The position numbers and the translations under genes were made by a program. This document shows, one piece after another, positions 10,095 to 21,051 of a stretch of 64,000 bases of DNA. Position 1 is the first letter of the stretch. Every line of letters begins with the position of its first letter. Source of the stretch: Bryopsis sp. KO-2023 (Eukaryota > Chlorophyta > Ulvophyceae > Bryopsidales > Bryopsidaceae); the NCBI GenBank assembly GCA_030272585.1, contig BSYQ01000009.1, forward strand, positions 4,836,001 through 4,900,000, in the 5' to 3' direction. The notes beneath the pieces are model-generated. The model was not told the DNA's origin, made no database searches, and was given only the letters and a program-made list of their open reading frames with translations.

Positions 10095-13000
10095 CTAGTC
10101 CCTTGCATCGCACACCCCTTCTGTCCCGATTGCAAAAGTAGCATCCCTTTCTGGCAGACATGGGGAACTGATGATTTTGACGGTCCGATTTTCGCCTCGG
10201 GATTTCTTCAGCCAGAGTCTGGTGGTGGTTGCATGCGCCATGATATTCCCTCCAATAGGTTTCACGCTCGGACCAGCAAACATACTCGCTCCATCCAAAT
10301 TCGCAGCCACCACCTCGAAAAAAAAAGCACCAAAAGCTTCTCGTTAATTAATTATTTTTATCTTATAATAATTCTTAATTCTTTGTTGGTATAATTTTTT
10401 TCAAGAATTTCAATTTTTTTTACGAGTCAAGTTTGTGCAAATTTCTTTACGTGTGGCTTATTGATTTATTAAGAAAGTTTATTATTCCAAGGACAAATTT
10501 GTATTTCGATGCTTGGAATCGTATCGGCTGCAGAAATGATAGGGATTTTTTCAATTTTCAATTTATTTTTTACTCTTTCCAGTAATCTTCAGACACGATG
10601 TTTGTTTAAATATTTAATTTTTCCGAATCTTTTTTTTTTGGTGAACCCACTCCAGGTCAATAGTCGTTTTAAGAAAAAGTTAAAAAGGGTGGGGAAAGGG
10701 GAGAAGAAAATGGTTTTCCTTTTTTTTAGCTTCTGCTTCAGTTAGTTGAAAAAAAAAATGGGAAGGTATATAAAAACTCTATTTTTTAAATTAAATTAAA
10801 TTAAAGAAAAAAAAGAGGGTAAGAAAAAAAACCAACATGTTACTTCCGACTGCAAATCAATCCAGTCAGACTCATAAGAGCCTTTTTTTCTTCTCTTTTT
10901 TTTCTCGGATGGAAGGAAAAACAACATATCTGTGTGTATTCACCAGGTAAGATCTGATGGAAATTTAGATCTCCATTAGATCTTACCTGGAAATTTTGTT
11001 TGCTGGAAGGTGTTGAATACCTGATTAGTCACCACCACAGCAACACCGAATTCGTCGCAAATGCGTTGCAAGCTTCGCAAGAATCGACCCAGCTGTATTT
11101 GACGAACAGACAGTTCGCCTCGTCCATTGAATTCAGACCTATTTTCAGCAACAATTTTTTCAGCAAAAAAAAAATGAAAAGAAGAAAACAAACAAACACA
11201 AATGATAAACATGCGAATTTTTTTTCCCACAAGCAAGATTTGTGGTCGAGAAAAAAAGTGCCCAAGATGATTCCCTGTCCGAAAAAAACTTGAAAAATTT
11301 AAAAAATCTATCCACGTAAAATACAAATCAACCTGAACTTATTATGGTGGGGGTGTTTTTGGCTTTGCAAATCCATCACATGATTCCACCACTTCGCAGA
11401 ACAGGCAGAATTCCCTTTAACATGTGCATAAAAAAACCAGGTTTTTTTGTTTTTTTTCAAATACAGTAGACGCCGCTTTATTAACCCCATTCGGGCCACG
11501 CCTTTTCGGGCTAATAAAGCGATTGGTTAACAATCCGATGTCCGACATTTCCCCTCTCCCAGACGCGCACGCATTCGAATCAAACTCTAAAGAACTCGTT
11601 AATAGTGGTCTGGCGGTTGAAACGCCGTCGAAGGAACTCCATGATCCCGTCTTGGGTCGTTCTCGGTGACGGAAAGGTCTTGTCGAGCACGAGTCGCAGG
11701 TTATGACGTCCAGAAACAGATAGAGAAGTTCGACAGTTACATATTCATATTGCAGTGCGTTCATTTTTTCAGCCGTTTCATATTCTCTATGCATTCAGTT
11801 CATTTTGTTCGACTGTTTTCGAATTCCCTTTGCACTGCGCGTTCTTCGTTCGACCATTCGCGTATGAAATTCGCGAGTGGCGTGGTTAATTAGCCGACGG
11901 CCGGGCTGATTAAACGATGGTTCCCACCCCCTGAAAATTCCGTTCCTGGCGATTTGGGCTAAGAAAGCGGCGGGGTTAATTATCCGATGGTTATTAAAGC
12001 GACTTCTACTGTAATAATAAAAAAAAAGTCACCAAAAAAAAAAAAAAAAACAGCTCCAACTCGTTCTCCATCTCATCTCGATTTTCTAAGTCAGAAGTTT
12101 CCAGAGGTGTTTTCTGTTCGATTGCTTTTTTCGGGGGGACTTCCCAGGTATAATCAGCCTTTTTTTTTTGTTTTCTGGTGCACATCCCACTTTGTTTTTC
12201 ATATCGAGGCAATATCAGGTAAGCAAAAAAATAGAAAAAAATAGAAAAAATCATAATGAGGGGAATAATTGGGGGGGGGGGGGGCTGAAGAAGAAAACAG
12301 AGAAAAATTGATAACAAAAAGGATCCATTTTTTCCAAGACCACAAGTTGCTTGGGTTTTTGTTTTCGACCTGAAGAGGCCAGTGACGCTATCCACCACCA
12401 CCAAAGCAAATCTGGATTCCATCATCATGGCAGCCGATTGAATGAGCAACTGAGCCTGGTGCTCCGTGTTGTGTGCTCTGGCATATGCCACATTCTCCAA
12501 AACATCCTCCGAATTCAAATTGTACCTGCATGCACATGGGAAGCGATTAGTGGTGTGGAAAGTGTCAGGATGGAATGCCATGTACAGGAATCTGTTTACG
12601 CTTGAGAAGGGTCGATGAGCTGTGGAGGTACGTTCTCTGGGATCTGTCTTTTCGATTCTCAGTCGATGAGCTGTGAGGATGGGTTACCGGGATGATGGTG
12701 TAAGCTGTTCAACGGAGCTCGAACAGCTCCGTTGATTGAGGTTTTGGAAAAACACAGGGCTCAGGTCTGTACAGCCATATGGAACCTTCTCAAGTGTGAA
12801 CAGATTTCTACATGCATTCCCAATTGGCTGGCCCTGGCATTCAGTCTGACATGGTCATGGAGCGGACTCCAAGAATTCCCCATCTAGGTTTTTGCAGATG
12901 AACAACTGCATTGCAGGGACATACACTTAAAGATAAATTTGGCCCCTACACTCCCACAATGCTCATTGCTCGTTTCACAAAAGTACTAAAAAAAGAAAGT

Positions 13001-15163
13001 AAGAATGCAAACGTTGACGCAACGGATATGCACCTCGACACAGTTTTTTTTCAGGATATTGGGGAAAAAAAAATGGCATTGAAGAGATATTCGCTGACTC
13101 AGAATTTGAAGGCTTCAAAAAAAAACTGAAAGGAGAAAACATTCTCGGAAGGAAAAAAATTTTGAGGCCGAAAGTCAATATCGTTGGCATTGAGAAAGAG
13201 AAAGAAGAAAAAAACCCTCCCTGAAACTTTTTCTGATTTTTTTTTTGTTTCAGACGGACTCCAGCGGCAGGAAAATCAGATTCTTAAGAAAGAAAAAAAA
13301 GGGAAAAAAGTTTCAGGGAGGTTTTTTTTCACCTTTCAGCGATTTGGGAAATTCGCTCCGGTCGAAAAGTGCCTTCCGTGTCTATGTATAATGCTTTGCC
13401 TTCGGCACCCCCCAATGCCACCGGAAGCTAACCCCCCCCCCAAAAAAAAAAAAATTCAAACAAATCATATGAGTGAATTTCTATAAATTCTTCAATGCAA
13501 AATGGATCCATTGTCACAAAAAAAAAATGAAAAAAAAAATCACACCACAAACATATATCCGAAACAAAAAGCTTCGAAGTATAAAAGTTTGACCTTGAGC
13601 ACAAATAACACCCTTGACGCCCCCCCCCCCCTTCCCCTGGAAAAAAAATAAATTATATACATAAATATAAAAAAAGTATAAATATACACACACATACATA
13701 TATTTTTGTATAAAATAATATGAAAAATCACCTGGCAAGTGACACAGAGTGTGTGACTAAGCTGTGTTTTCCCGCTTCTAAATTCTCCATACATTTCTGT
13801 AATGGATCCCGTTTCAAATCCACCTGAAATCGTGAATCGAAAGCAAAAAATCATAATCAGTGACTTTTTCAGTCGAGCAGGTGAAAAAAATATATAAATT
13901 GCAGCCGCTCTGAGTTCCCAATTTGTTTCTTTTTTGTATTTTTTGTATTTTTCACTTCTTTGTAATTTTTCCTCCCAACCTGACATATTTCCTGTTTCGA
14001 TTCTTTCCACAATCATTATTGCTGGGTTGCGAAACCAAAATCTGTCATGAGTTTGTCTAAAATTTTCATTTTTTTTTCTGATTTTTTTAATCCGAGTGAT
14101 GATATATTGTGACGATTTAAAAAGAATAGGTGGAAAGAAACAGGTACAATATAAAAATAAAAAAAAAACCACGACACTCGACCTTCAAGAATATCATCCA
14201 ACTCTTTGCACCCCGTCGTTATATGTAATAACTCTTTCCTTTGCTGGGCAACCTCCCTGGCAGTAGTGAAACCCATAAACACATGCTTGAATGCTGTAGG
14301 CCAAAAAAAATTAAGTAATAAAGAAAATAAGTAAATCAAAGAATAAAAGAATAAAAAGTTACTTTCCACCCCCCCCCCCCCAAAAAAAAACCCCAAAAAC
14401 AAAAGAAAATAAAGACAATAAAGAATAAAAAAAAGTCTTCAAAAAACGCTTGCGCCAAAACAAAAAGAAACTCAATCCAGGTGAAAATATATTGCAGACA
14501 GAGATAACACATATGAAGGCATAATTCCCCACCAGGGAAAAAGCAAAAAATCGCAGAAATGCGTGCATTGAGATCTGAATGCTTCAAGAGGTGTGGAACG
14601 AAATCTGAGCAGTAGCACAGAATCTGAGTTCCCTCCCACAGTGGCAGCGCTTGTACAGTTCGCACCTTCTTTTTGAATTTTTTCAACCTTGGCGTCACTG
14701 ATACCCTTAATATTTCCCAGCTCCTTTCTGGTGGCGTGAGCCAACGCATCCACCGTGTAAATTCCTCCCTCCAACAGCTTGCTTATGTCGGATGCACTGA
14801 CTCCGAAGTTCTGAGATTCACAGTCACAGTCGCAGTTTCACTTTCTACGTCTTTTGCTTTTTGATACGTGAGCGTTCGTCGGCTTAAGTTTGCACCATGT
14901 ACTTTCCAAAAGTGTGAAAAACGAATTGTGTTACACCTGAAACGCCTCCATGGATACCCATGCAAGTTTCCATTCACCGTCTTCACCGAATTCAATCGAA
15001 CAGGCTTTCTCCCACGAGCCAGGGACGCGAATGGAATCACCTGTAGATCCGAAAGAGGTATGGGACCCTCGTGATCTGTTTGTTCCTGCTGCGTTTGGTT
15101 CTGGTTTTGATGGCTCTGCTGCTGCTGACCAGCCATTCCACTGTGTTCCCCTTGCATCGACAT
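10095..15163 (-). CDS. RAD51: RAD51 recombinase (8 exons, 352 aa)
   Basis: RAD51 forms nucleoprotein filaments on single-stranded DNA and catalyses strand exchange in homologous recombination. Exons: 15163-15041, 14810-14666, 14293-14183, 13823-13732, 13427-13333, 12525-12370, 11138-11021 and 10313-10095; all junctions are GT-AG and in phase. The N-terminus (about 30 residues) is Gln/Asn-rich. A helix-hairpin-helix region follows ([10 protein letters not shown]), then the RecA core with Walker A GEFRSGKT at about residues 139-146 and Walker B LVVVD ending at Asp234. The C-terminal motif [16 protein letters not shown] is RAD51-like; DMC1 usually has GGHVLAHA there. The segment after Walker B reads SVTGLFR, where RAD51 usually has SATALYR. 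Length compares with about 340 for the family. The start is shared with no other upstream in-frame ATG of note. It is divergent from the gene at 15755. Confidence 0.95.
10943..10990. repeat. Inverted repeat with 13-base perfect arms in RAD51 intron 7
   Basis: Arms CCAGGTAAGATCT (10943-10955) and AGATCTTACCTGG (10978-10990) are perfect inverse complements around a 22-base loop. Each arm contains a strong splice-donor consensus, AG|GTAAG, on opposite strands. On the gene strand one copy follows the real exon 7 donor (11021/11020) by about 30 bases. Confidence 0.8.
11462..12013. mobile_element. Non-autonomous pogo/Tc1-type element (MITE-like) in RAD51 intron 6
   Basis: The element runs from 11464 to 12011 (548 bases) and is flanked by TA on both sides (11462-11463 and 12012-12013), the target duplication of Tc1/mariner/pogo elements. 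The termini are inverted repeats: the left end reads CAGTAGACGCCGCTTTATTA and the complement of the right end reads CAGTAGAAGTCGCTTTAATA, with further matching into AACC. Inside are several variants of a GGGCTAATAAAGCG / GGTTAATTAxCCGATGG motif in both orientations. No transposase could be read. It lies wholly within the intron bounded by exons ending at 12370 and starting at 11138, so it should be spliced out. Confidence 0.7.
12709..12735. repeat. Short perfect hairpin (11-base arms)
   Basis: TCAACGGAGCT (12709-12719) and AGCTCCGTTGA (12725-12735) are inverse complements around a five-base loop. It lies in RAD51 intron 5, next to one copy of a dispersed repeat (12757-12820). Just upstream GTCGATGAGCTGTG occurs twice, near 12613 and 12662. 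Confidence 0.75.
12757..12820 (+). repeat. Dispersed repeat, family A, copy 1
   Basis: Begins GGGCTCAGGTCTGTACAGCC and resembles 19774-19833 (see that entry) over about 60 bases: shared GGGCTCAG, TGTACAGCCATA, GGA.CC, CTCAA and a final ATGC.T.CC. It lies in a RAD51 intron. A GAACAGCTC block precedes both copies, so the repeat may extend to the left. Confidence 0.55.
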
Positions 15164-15754
15164 CGCTCCGCCGAGTTTTAAAAATACGAGAAAAGCAGGG
15201 AAGGGATCACCAACGCGCCGTTCCCCAGAACCTGCCGCTGGGTTCTTTTTCCTTGCCTTTTTCTGACTCGGTTCTACGCCATGCCAGAAAGCAGTCGTGC
15301 TGCATGACAGACCAACGGGGGAGCTGTATTAAAAACATTAAATTAAAATAAAAAAACAGAACAATGTGGGGAATGATGAGTCATCATCAAACGCACGACT
15401 CTTTCTGTCGTACGTCGCTTGGGAGGTTCAAATACGGGACATGCCCCGTCGAAACCTCAACGTTTTTATTTCTCAGCAGTCCTGGGTATCGACACATGGT
15501 TCGTGCGGGGCGAACTGCAGAACAACACCTTAAGAATACCAATTGCCTTCCCCATTTGGTGCGAAAATATCTTTCCGCTCGACGGGCCCGTCAGTTGAGG
15601 TTCCTTGCATTTCTTTCGGAAGCACGCGTCCGAGCCATCGGGTAGATTTCTGTTTCTGCGTCGGGGAGAGGGCTTCTGTGTTTGCTTGGTGTGTTTTTTT
15701 CCTAAATTGAGAACGGAGCAGTTCGCTTTGTTGATACCACCATTCCGCACAACG
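15164..15754. promoter_or_regulatory. Shared upstream region of RAD51 (-) and the coiled-coil gene (+)
   Basis: The 591 bases between the two start codons must hold both 5'UTRs and promoters. No obvious TATA box is placed correctly for either gene. No other feature is supported. Confidence 0.4.
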
Positions 15755-17895
15755 ATGACGCCCGAGGGAGGGTTTTCACGGGAGGATCAGCGCAGAGGGC
15801 GTCGGAGCCGCGAGTTGTACAAATCGACGTCCGGTCGCTGGCGTTCGGACGTCGTTAACGTCCAGAAGCAATCGAGCTGGAGTCGTCGCACCCAGCAGCA
15901 TCCCTTTGTCGCCGGGGGGGATTTTTCTCTCCGACGAGCGAAGTCGCGCAAGCAGCGTTCGCAGCGGGGCTGCGCTGGTGGCAACAACGCCCGAGGTGGG
16001 GTCCATTTTCATCTCGGCAGTTACTGGGGCGAAAAGACGTCCGAGGAAGCCAAAAAAGTCAGTACTTCAGGGGAGAGGCTCGCGCATGGGTATTTGCTGG
16101 ATACGGAAACCGAAGCGTCGTCGCGCCAGGAGATGGTCGAGTCTTCGGATCGGATGGTGCATGCGACCGAGAACGAGGGAGAGGGCGACGGCTGGGATAA
16201 GACGTGGCTGCGAGAACGGGATTTGACCAGTGAAAAAGACAGTTTGATGTACAGTCTGGAAGGAAGGAGCTGCCCACCGGCACCCAGGCACGAACCGCCC
16301 TATTTGCGGGAAGGTAGGGAGAGAGGATCAGCCACCCCAAAAAGGGAAAAAAAAGAAAGAAAGTCGCAACGAGGGCGACGACCTGGTGTTGGAGAATCCA
16401 CCCAAGGGCGTTGCCATGAAAAGAGTGCTCTGTGTTTCTTACGAAAGCTCGCGCTTGAATCTTTACATTTGTTGCAGAAGGAAAAGACGTGGACGGAGAG
16501 CATTCCGCATAAACCCTAGCTTCGAAACCAAAATATCCGCGCGCTTTTGAACGGGTCGATCGCTGTTTTAGGCCTTGAAAAGACAGAGCAACTCAAAAAT
16601 TTGAGAGAGATCCCTCCCCCCTCCCCCCCAAATATTTGGAAAAAAAATTAATAATAATACTAGGAGGACTACGGAATGGAAGCAGCTCCTTCAGAGGAGT
16701 TTGCTTCATTTTTTTTCCCACGCTCCTCAAATTCCTTCCCTCGAACCCTCACCTCATCCACGTATATTTTTTTCTTTTTCCAAAAAGAGAGAACTGTCGA
16801 AAATTCTCCCTTATAAGAAGGTGCTTAGATGTCTGTCCTGAAAAAAAATAGCGGGCTTCTGGCATTCTGTAACATTGGTGCTTCCAATTATTCTATTCTA
16901 TTATTTTTAAAAAATTTGTAAGAAGGGGAGACATTTACAACCTTCCTGTCAATCATGGCCTTTGTGAAGAAAATGCTTTAGGACTCCAACCACCAAAAAC
17001 CCGCCAAGGTTTACCCTCTAAATATTCTTTCTTTTTCTCCATTCTTATTTTTCCCAGGAATAATAAAATAAAATTATTATATTTTTATATTCTTATTTTT
17101 TCTTATAAAAGAAATAGCCAAATATGAAACCAAACATGAAAAACAAATATTGCAGTGGTTACGTGAGATACATTCCTTTTTTTTATATATTTTGTTTTTA
17201 GGAGGGTTGGGAAAAGTTTTGATATTCGAGAAATTCGCTGGAGATATCATTTTTTGCAGCGTTTTTTTTTTTTCCGGTCAGTGTCCTGCCCCCCCATTCC
17301 TCCCTTCAGTTCCAAACAGTTTCTTCAAAAATTCTATGGAATTTTTTTTTCCACTCTGGCAAAAAATATGGCACTTCTATCGAAGGCTGTCGAGGTCCGT
17401 GTGTAATGTTGGGCAAGCATCTCTCCAAACCTCAGCTTTTTTCTTATTTTTCTTCCTTTTTCCTCAAAAAAATTTCTGTGGATGACTAATCAATCTTGTG
17501 TGTGTTTCTTATCTTTGGGGAAATCATCTTCCTATACAGGTGCCTGTTCTTTTCGAGATTGGGGTGCGTCAGCTTTGGAAGAGGAAGCCCAACCCCAAAA
17601 TAACATCCCTGCATCTCACTTGAAGAGCCCGTTGCGAAGAATCGATCGACAGTTGGAGGATTTTCGGCGAATTATAGTCATCCCTTCGAAAAATATACCC
17701 CCGAGAATTAGGAAAAAACTGGACCACCAGGATTCGATGATAGATAGTCTGGAAGCAGACAATTACACGTTGAGGGAAAAATTAATGGAGCTTGCTGGGA
17801 AGCTGTCAGTCACTGCAACATGCCCCATGTCCCCATCCATTGCAGAAGCTTTTCCCATCGATGGATATTCTCACTCGAAAGAACGGGTGTTATGA
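15755..17895 (+). CDS. Unknown basic protein with C-terminal coiled coil (2 exons, 304 aa)
   Basis: Exon 1 is 15755-16313 and exon 2 is 17540-17895. The donor GGAAG|GTAGGG and acceptor TATACAG| agree in phase 1, and the joined frame reads ...PPYLREGACSFRDWGA. The N-terminal half is Arg/Ser/Gly-rich and poor in hydrophobic residues, the middle is acidic (ATENEGEGDGWD), and the C-terminal 70 residues contain a heptad-like helix (LEADNYTLREKLMELAGKL) preceded by LRRIDRQLEDFRR. No family is recognised. An alternative reading of part of exon 1 in another frame (about 15760-16060) also looks protein-like but has a TGA right after the ATG. The intron of 1.2 kb could hide another exon. A head-to-head arrangement with RAD51 suggests co-regulation but does not prove it. 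Confidence 0.55.
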
Positions 17896-17900
17896 ATTTT

Positions 17901-17967
17901 TATTTTTTTTTGAGGGGGGGGGGGGGGGGGGAAGAGTAAACCCCCCCCCCCCAAAAAAAAAAAAAAA
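17901..17967. repeat. T/G - C/A inverted homopolymer hairpin just after a stop codon
   Basis: A run of T, then about 18 G, a short GAAGAGTAAA spacer, about 12 C and about 16 A, starting a few bases after the stop at 17895. The T+G arm can pair with the C+A arm over some 20 base pairs. It would be in the 3'UTR of the gene ending at 17895 or just beyond it. Confidence 0.7.
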
Positions 17968-20900
17968 ATAGAGAAAGGGGGATGTCGGAAGATAGGAATT
18001 GGTTTGGTTTGGTTTGAAGTTGGGAATTGGATTGTTTTTTTCTTTTCTTTTTCTCCTTTCTTTTACTGTTTTTTTGTTTTTTTTTCTTTTCTTTCTGGAT
18101 TTGGGATTTGAAAAAAAAAAATGGAGTGCATGTCTGTGTGCATTGAGGGAATTTTTTTTTGACGAATCGTCAAGAAACCTCTTGTTAAAAGAGAGATTTC
18201 GAGAAAATGGAAATATTCTGTAGTGCAGGGAATGGTGTTTTTTTCGCATGGAGAGAGGGGGAAAAAAAAATTGAATCCAATACGAACGAAAGAAAACTGG
18301 AGATTGTTTTCAGTTTTTTTGTGTTTTTTCATGAGCGTTTCTGTAGATATGAATTTGTGGGGATTCTCCATCCAAAGTGTGCGTTTGTTTACATAGTCAG
18401 ACTGGGGTTCTGAGAAGTTTATCGATAAAGTGAGTGATTGGGAGGCGGGGGTGGAAAAAAGCCGAAAAAAACTTGCTTTTTTTTTCCGTATGTGGTTTGG
18501 CATTAATCCCTGAAGAGTTCTTCAGTTCCCTGAAGTAATTTGCTATGGGTTGATTAAAGGGATACGATTTAGAGAAGGGGGCAAAATGGAAAGCAAAAAA
18601 ACCTGAAAATGCAAAAAACCCCTTGAAAATGCGAAAGGAGGGATAATGGAATTTTGGGAGGGGGAAAGGGGCAAAAACTAGAAAGGCAAAAACTAGAAAT
18701 AAGTAAACAGACCAAATAGAGAAGTGAGGACATATCTGTACCAACAGAATGTATCATGTGAGGGGAAGGTATTAGTAATAAGTAGCAGCAGCAACCAAAC
18801 CCACACATCTGTACAAATCAGAATATATTTGCATAAACGGATCTGAAAATCGGATTCGTTTTCCTCCTCAAGACAAAGAAAATATCCTTCTTTTTTTTTC
18901 CGTGGATATTTTTTGGGATTTCTTTTGGGCTGTAACTTTTTTCCTTTTTTTCCAAAATATTTTTCCTTTCTGTTCTTTTTTCTTTTCGGAGGCAGAAAGA
19001 GGGTGTGGAACGGGGGTTTCCAGTTGAAAAAAATCTGGAAAAAAAAAAGAAAAATTTTCCGAGGAAAATTCAAAGGAGAAGGTGCATATCAGACACCCCC
19101 GAAAATGGGGGATTTTGTAAGGGAGTTCTGAAGAAAATAGGAAAAAAAAAGAAGGCAGTTGCATCAGGTTAGGTTTTGTCTCTCAGCAGTTCCAAGGAAC
19201 TAAGAACGTAACTTCTTATTCTTGCTGACATTTCAAGCCTGTAACAATGTTGTACTTTTTTTCGGCGCCTTTTCGACATGATGAGTTTTTGGCAAAAGAG
19301 TCCATCAATCTCCAAGTGCTTTGGTCTCTGTGATATTCGTGTCTTTTAACCACCGCTATGTCATACCCAGAATTCGGGTCAAAAGTTGTTTTATACAATG
19401 GTTCACTCTCCTTTTATATTCAATAACTTTAATTTAATTTAATTTTTTTTTGACCTTGCCACAATTCTCGTGGTTTCAAAACAAGGGTAAACGAGCCAAT
19501 CACAACAGCAGATGCTTCTTCCACAAAGTATATATATATATGTGCCTGGCGGCGGCGGCTACCACTCAAATATAATTACTGATTATTTAATTTAATTTAA
19601 TTATTGATTGATTCAAAGTAAAACTTCTCCAAAGAGAGCTTGTCAACAAGTGCGTGGTGGTGCAGAAAGATATCGTAGATAGGCTAATTTTTGCGATCGG
19701 AAAAAATCTCAACTAGTCCATGTACACTAGGCACTAGATAATGGTGATGGAGAGCATGAACAGCTCATTGGTTGGGCTCAGATGTACAGCCATAGGGACC
19801 TGCTCAAAGCGCAAAAAGATTCCTGAATGCTCCTAAATATTCTTTACTGGTGTTGAAAGCCGGTGCCTGGTGTTTTGACTGTATCCTCCCCTTTCCAGAT
19901 ATGTGCGTTGCTTGCCACTTAAAAAAAAATTTCATTTCGTGTTCAAACCTCGATCTTACACACTTTAATACTCACAGCACCACCACCAGCTGTTCTTTCT
20001 CAAAAATTCAAATAAAAAAAAGCAATAAACAAAGGTTTATTCACGTCCTTGTCACGTGCCAAATTTTTTTTTCACCTCTGCTGAACGAAAAATAAATATC
20101 TGTCCATTTTCCTTCTTTTCAACATGAAATTTTTCTTTCTTTTTTTTTTTTTTCCTCTCAGCAGAGGAAATATCAGGTCTTCTGGCATTGCTTTTTTTGG
20201 GAAATAACACGGCTTTGCTGTTAACTTTCCTCACCCCAAATTAAAAAAAAAAAAAGAGAAAAATATGGACAGCGATTATCAACAGACCACCCCTCAATCC
20301 CCCTCCAAACCCTTTTCTCCAACTCTAGGAAATTTTTGAAAAAATTCTTGACTACGGACAGATCAATGAACAATGGGAAGACCATGATCCTTCGTTTTTT
20401 TTTGCTTCTTTTTTTTGCTTTTAACATGTTCCCCCCAATTCCACTCAAAAAAAATTTGAAAACCAATCAGGACACACAAAAAAAAAAAAAGAGACTTTGC
20501 TCTGTACCTTCCAGATGCAGCTTCCTCTTTCTTTTTCTTTTTTTTTTTTCAGGGGGAAAACTAAAACGTAAAATGAAGAGGCACAGCATGCAGACCTCAC
20601 CCCCCCCCAAAAAAAAACCCACATCAACTGCTTTTTTCTTTTCTTGCCCCAACGCTTTTTGTGTTCCGCTTGAAATTGAAAATAGAGTGATTTTTTTTCC
20701 TTTTCCTTTTTTTTTTTTTTGGCTCGAGTGCACTGAACAGTTTCTCTTCCAACGATCAACAAAAGACTTTTTTGTTTGTTTTTTTCCCCCCTTTTTTTTC
20801 GGTTGCAGGAAAATTGTGACCCCCCCCCCCCCCCCCCACCTTTTCAAAAAAGAAAATAAAAAAAAGAAAGAAAGAAAAAAACATCCACAAAAAGTACATT

Positions 20901-21051
20901 TTTAGATATATGTGTGTGAAAAAAAGCCTCAATATGAAGCCTTCCCCCCCAAAAAAAACAAAACGTTTTTTTTCTTCCCCAAAAAATCTCGGAAGCTTCC
21001 ACCCTCCTTCCTATCAGCTTCTCTCTCTCTCTTCCCTTTTTTTTTTCCCCC
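17968..21051. other. Spacer of about 3 kb without a recognisable gene
   Basis: AT-rich, homopolymer-rich DNA between convergent 3' ends (coiled-coil gene + and CLC -). It contains one copy of dispersed repeat family A (19774-19833), a (TA)n tract near 19530-19541 and a GGCGGCGGCGGCT block near 19548. Long open frames are all Lys/Phe-rich products of poly-A/poly-T. Confidence 0.55.
19774..19833 (+). repeat. Dispersed repeat, family A, copy 2
   Basis: Begins GGGCTCAGATGTACAGCCAT and resembles 12757-12820 (see that entry), also on the plus strand and likewise preceded by GAACAGCTC. It lies in intergenic DNA. Confidence 0.55.

Noticed and set aside
10995-11021. Extended exon 7 of RAD51 ending at the CCAG|GTAAGA donor near 10987
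   Set aside because: It would leave phase 1 against the phase-0 start of exon 8 and would insert residues in the conserved TNQ-VVA junction.
11417-11794. Minus-strand open frame inside the MITE as a transposase remnant
   Set aside because: No DDE-type motifs, helix-turn-helix or recognisable transposase segments could be read; the frame also runs past the element's left end into poly-A-derived codons.
15756-16080. Alternative frame over exon 1 of the 15755 gene (protein-like sequence with LVATTPEVGSIFIS)
   Set aside because: A TGA directly follows the only ATG in that frame, no acceptor or start could be found, and the other frame is open for longer and splices in phase to 17540.
20336-20905. 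189-residue plus-strand frame in the 18-21 kb spacer
   Set aside because: Its residues come mainly from poly-A/T/C tracts (Lys, Phe, Pro runs); no conserved motif and no splice context.
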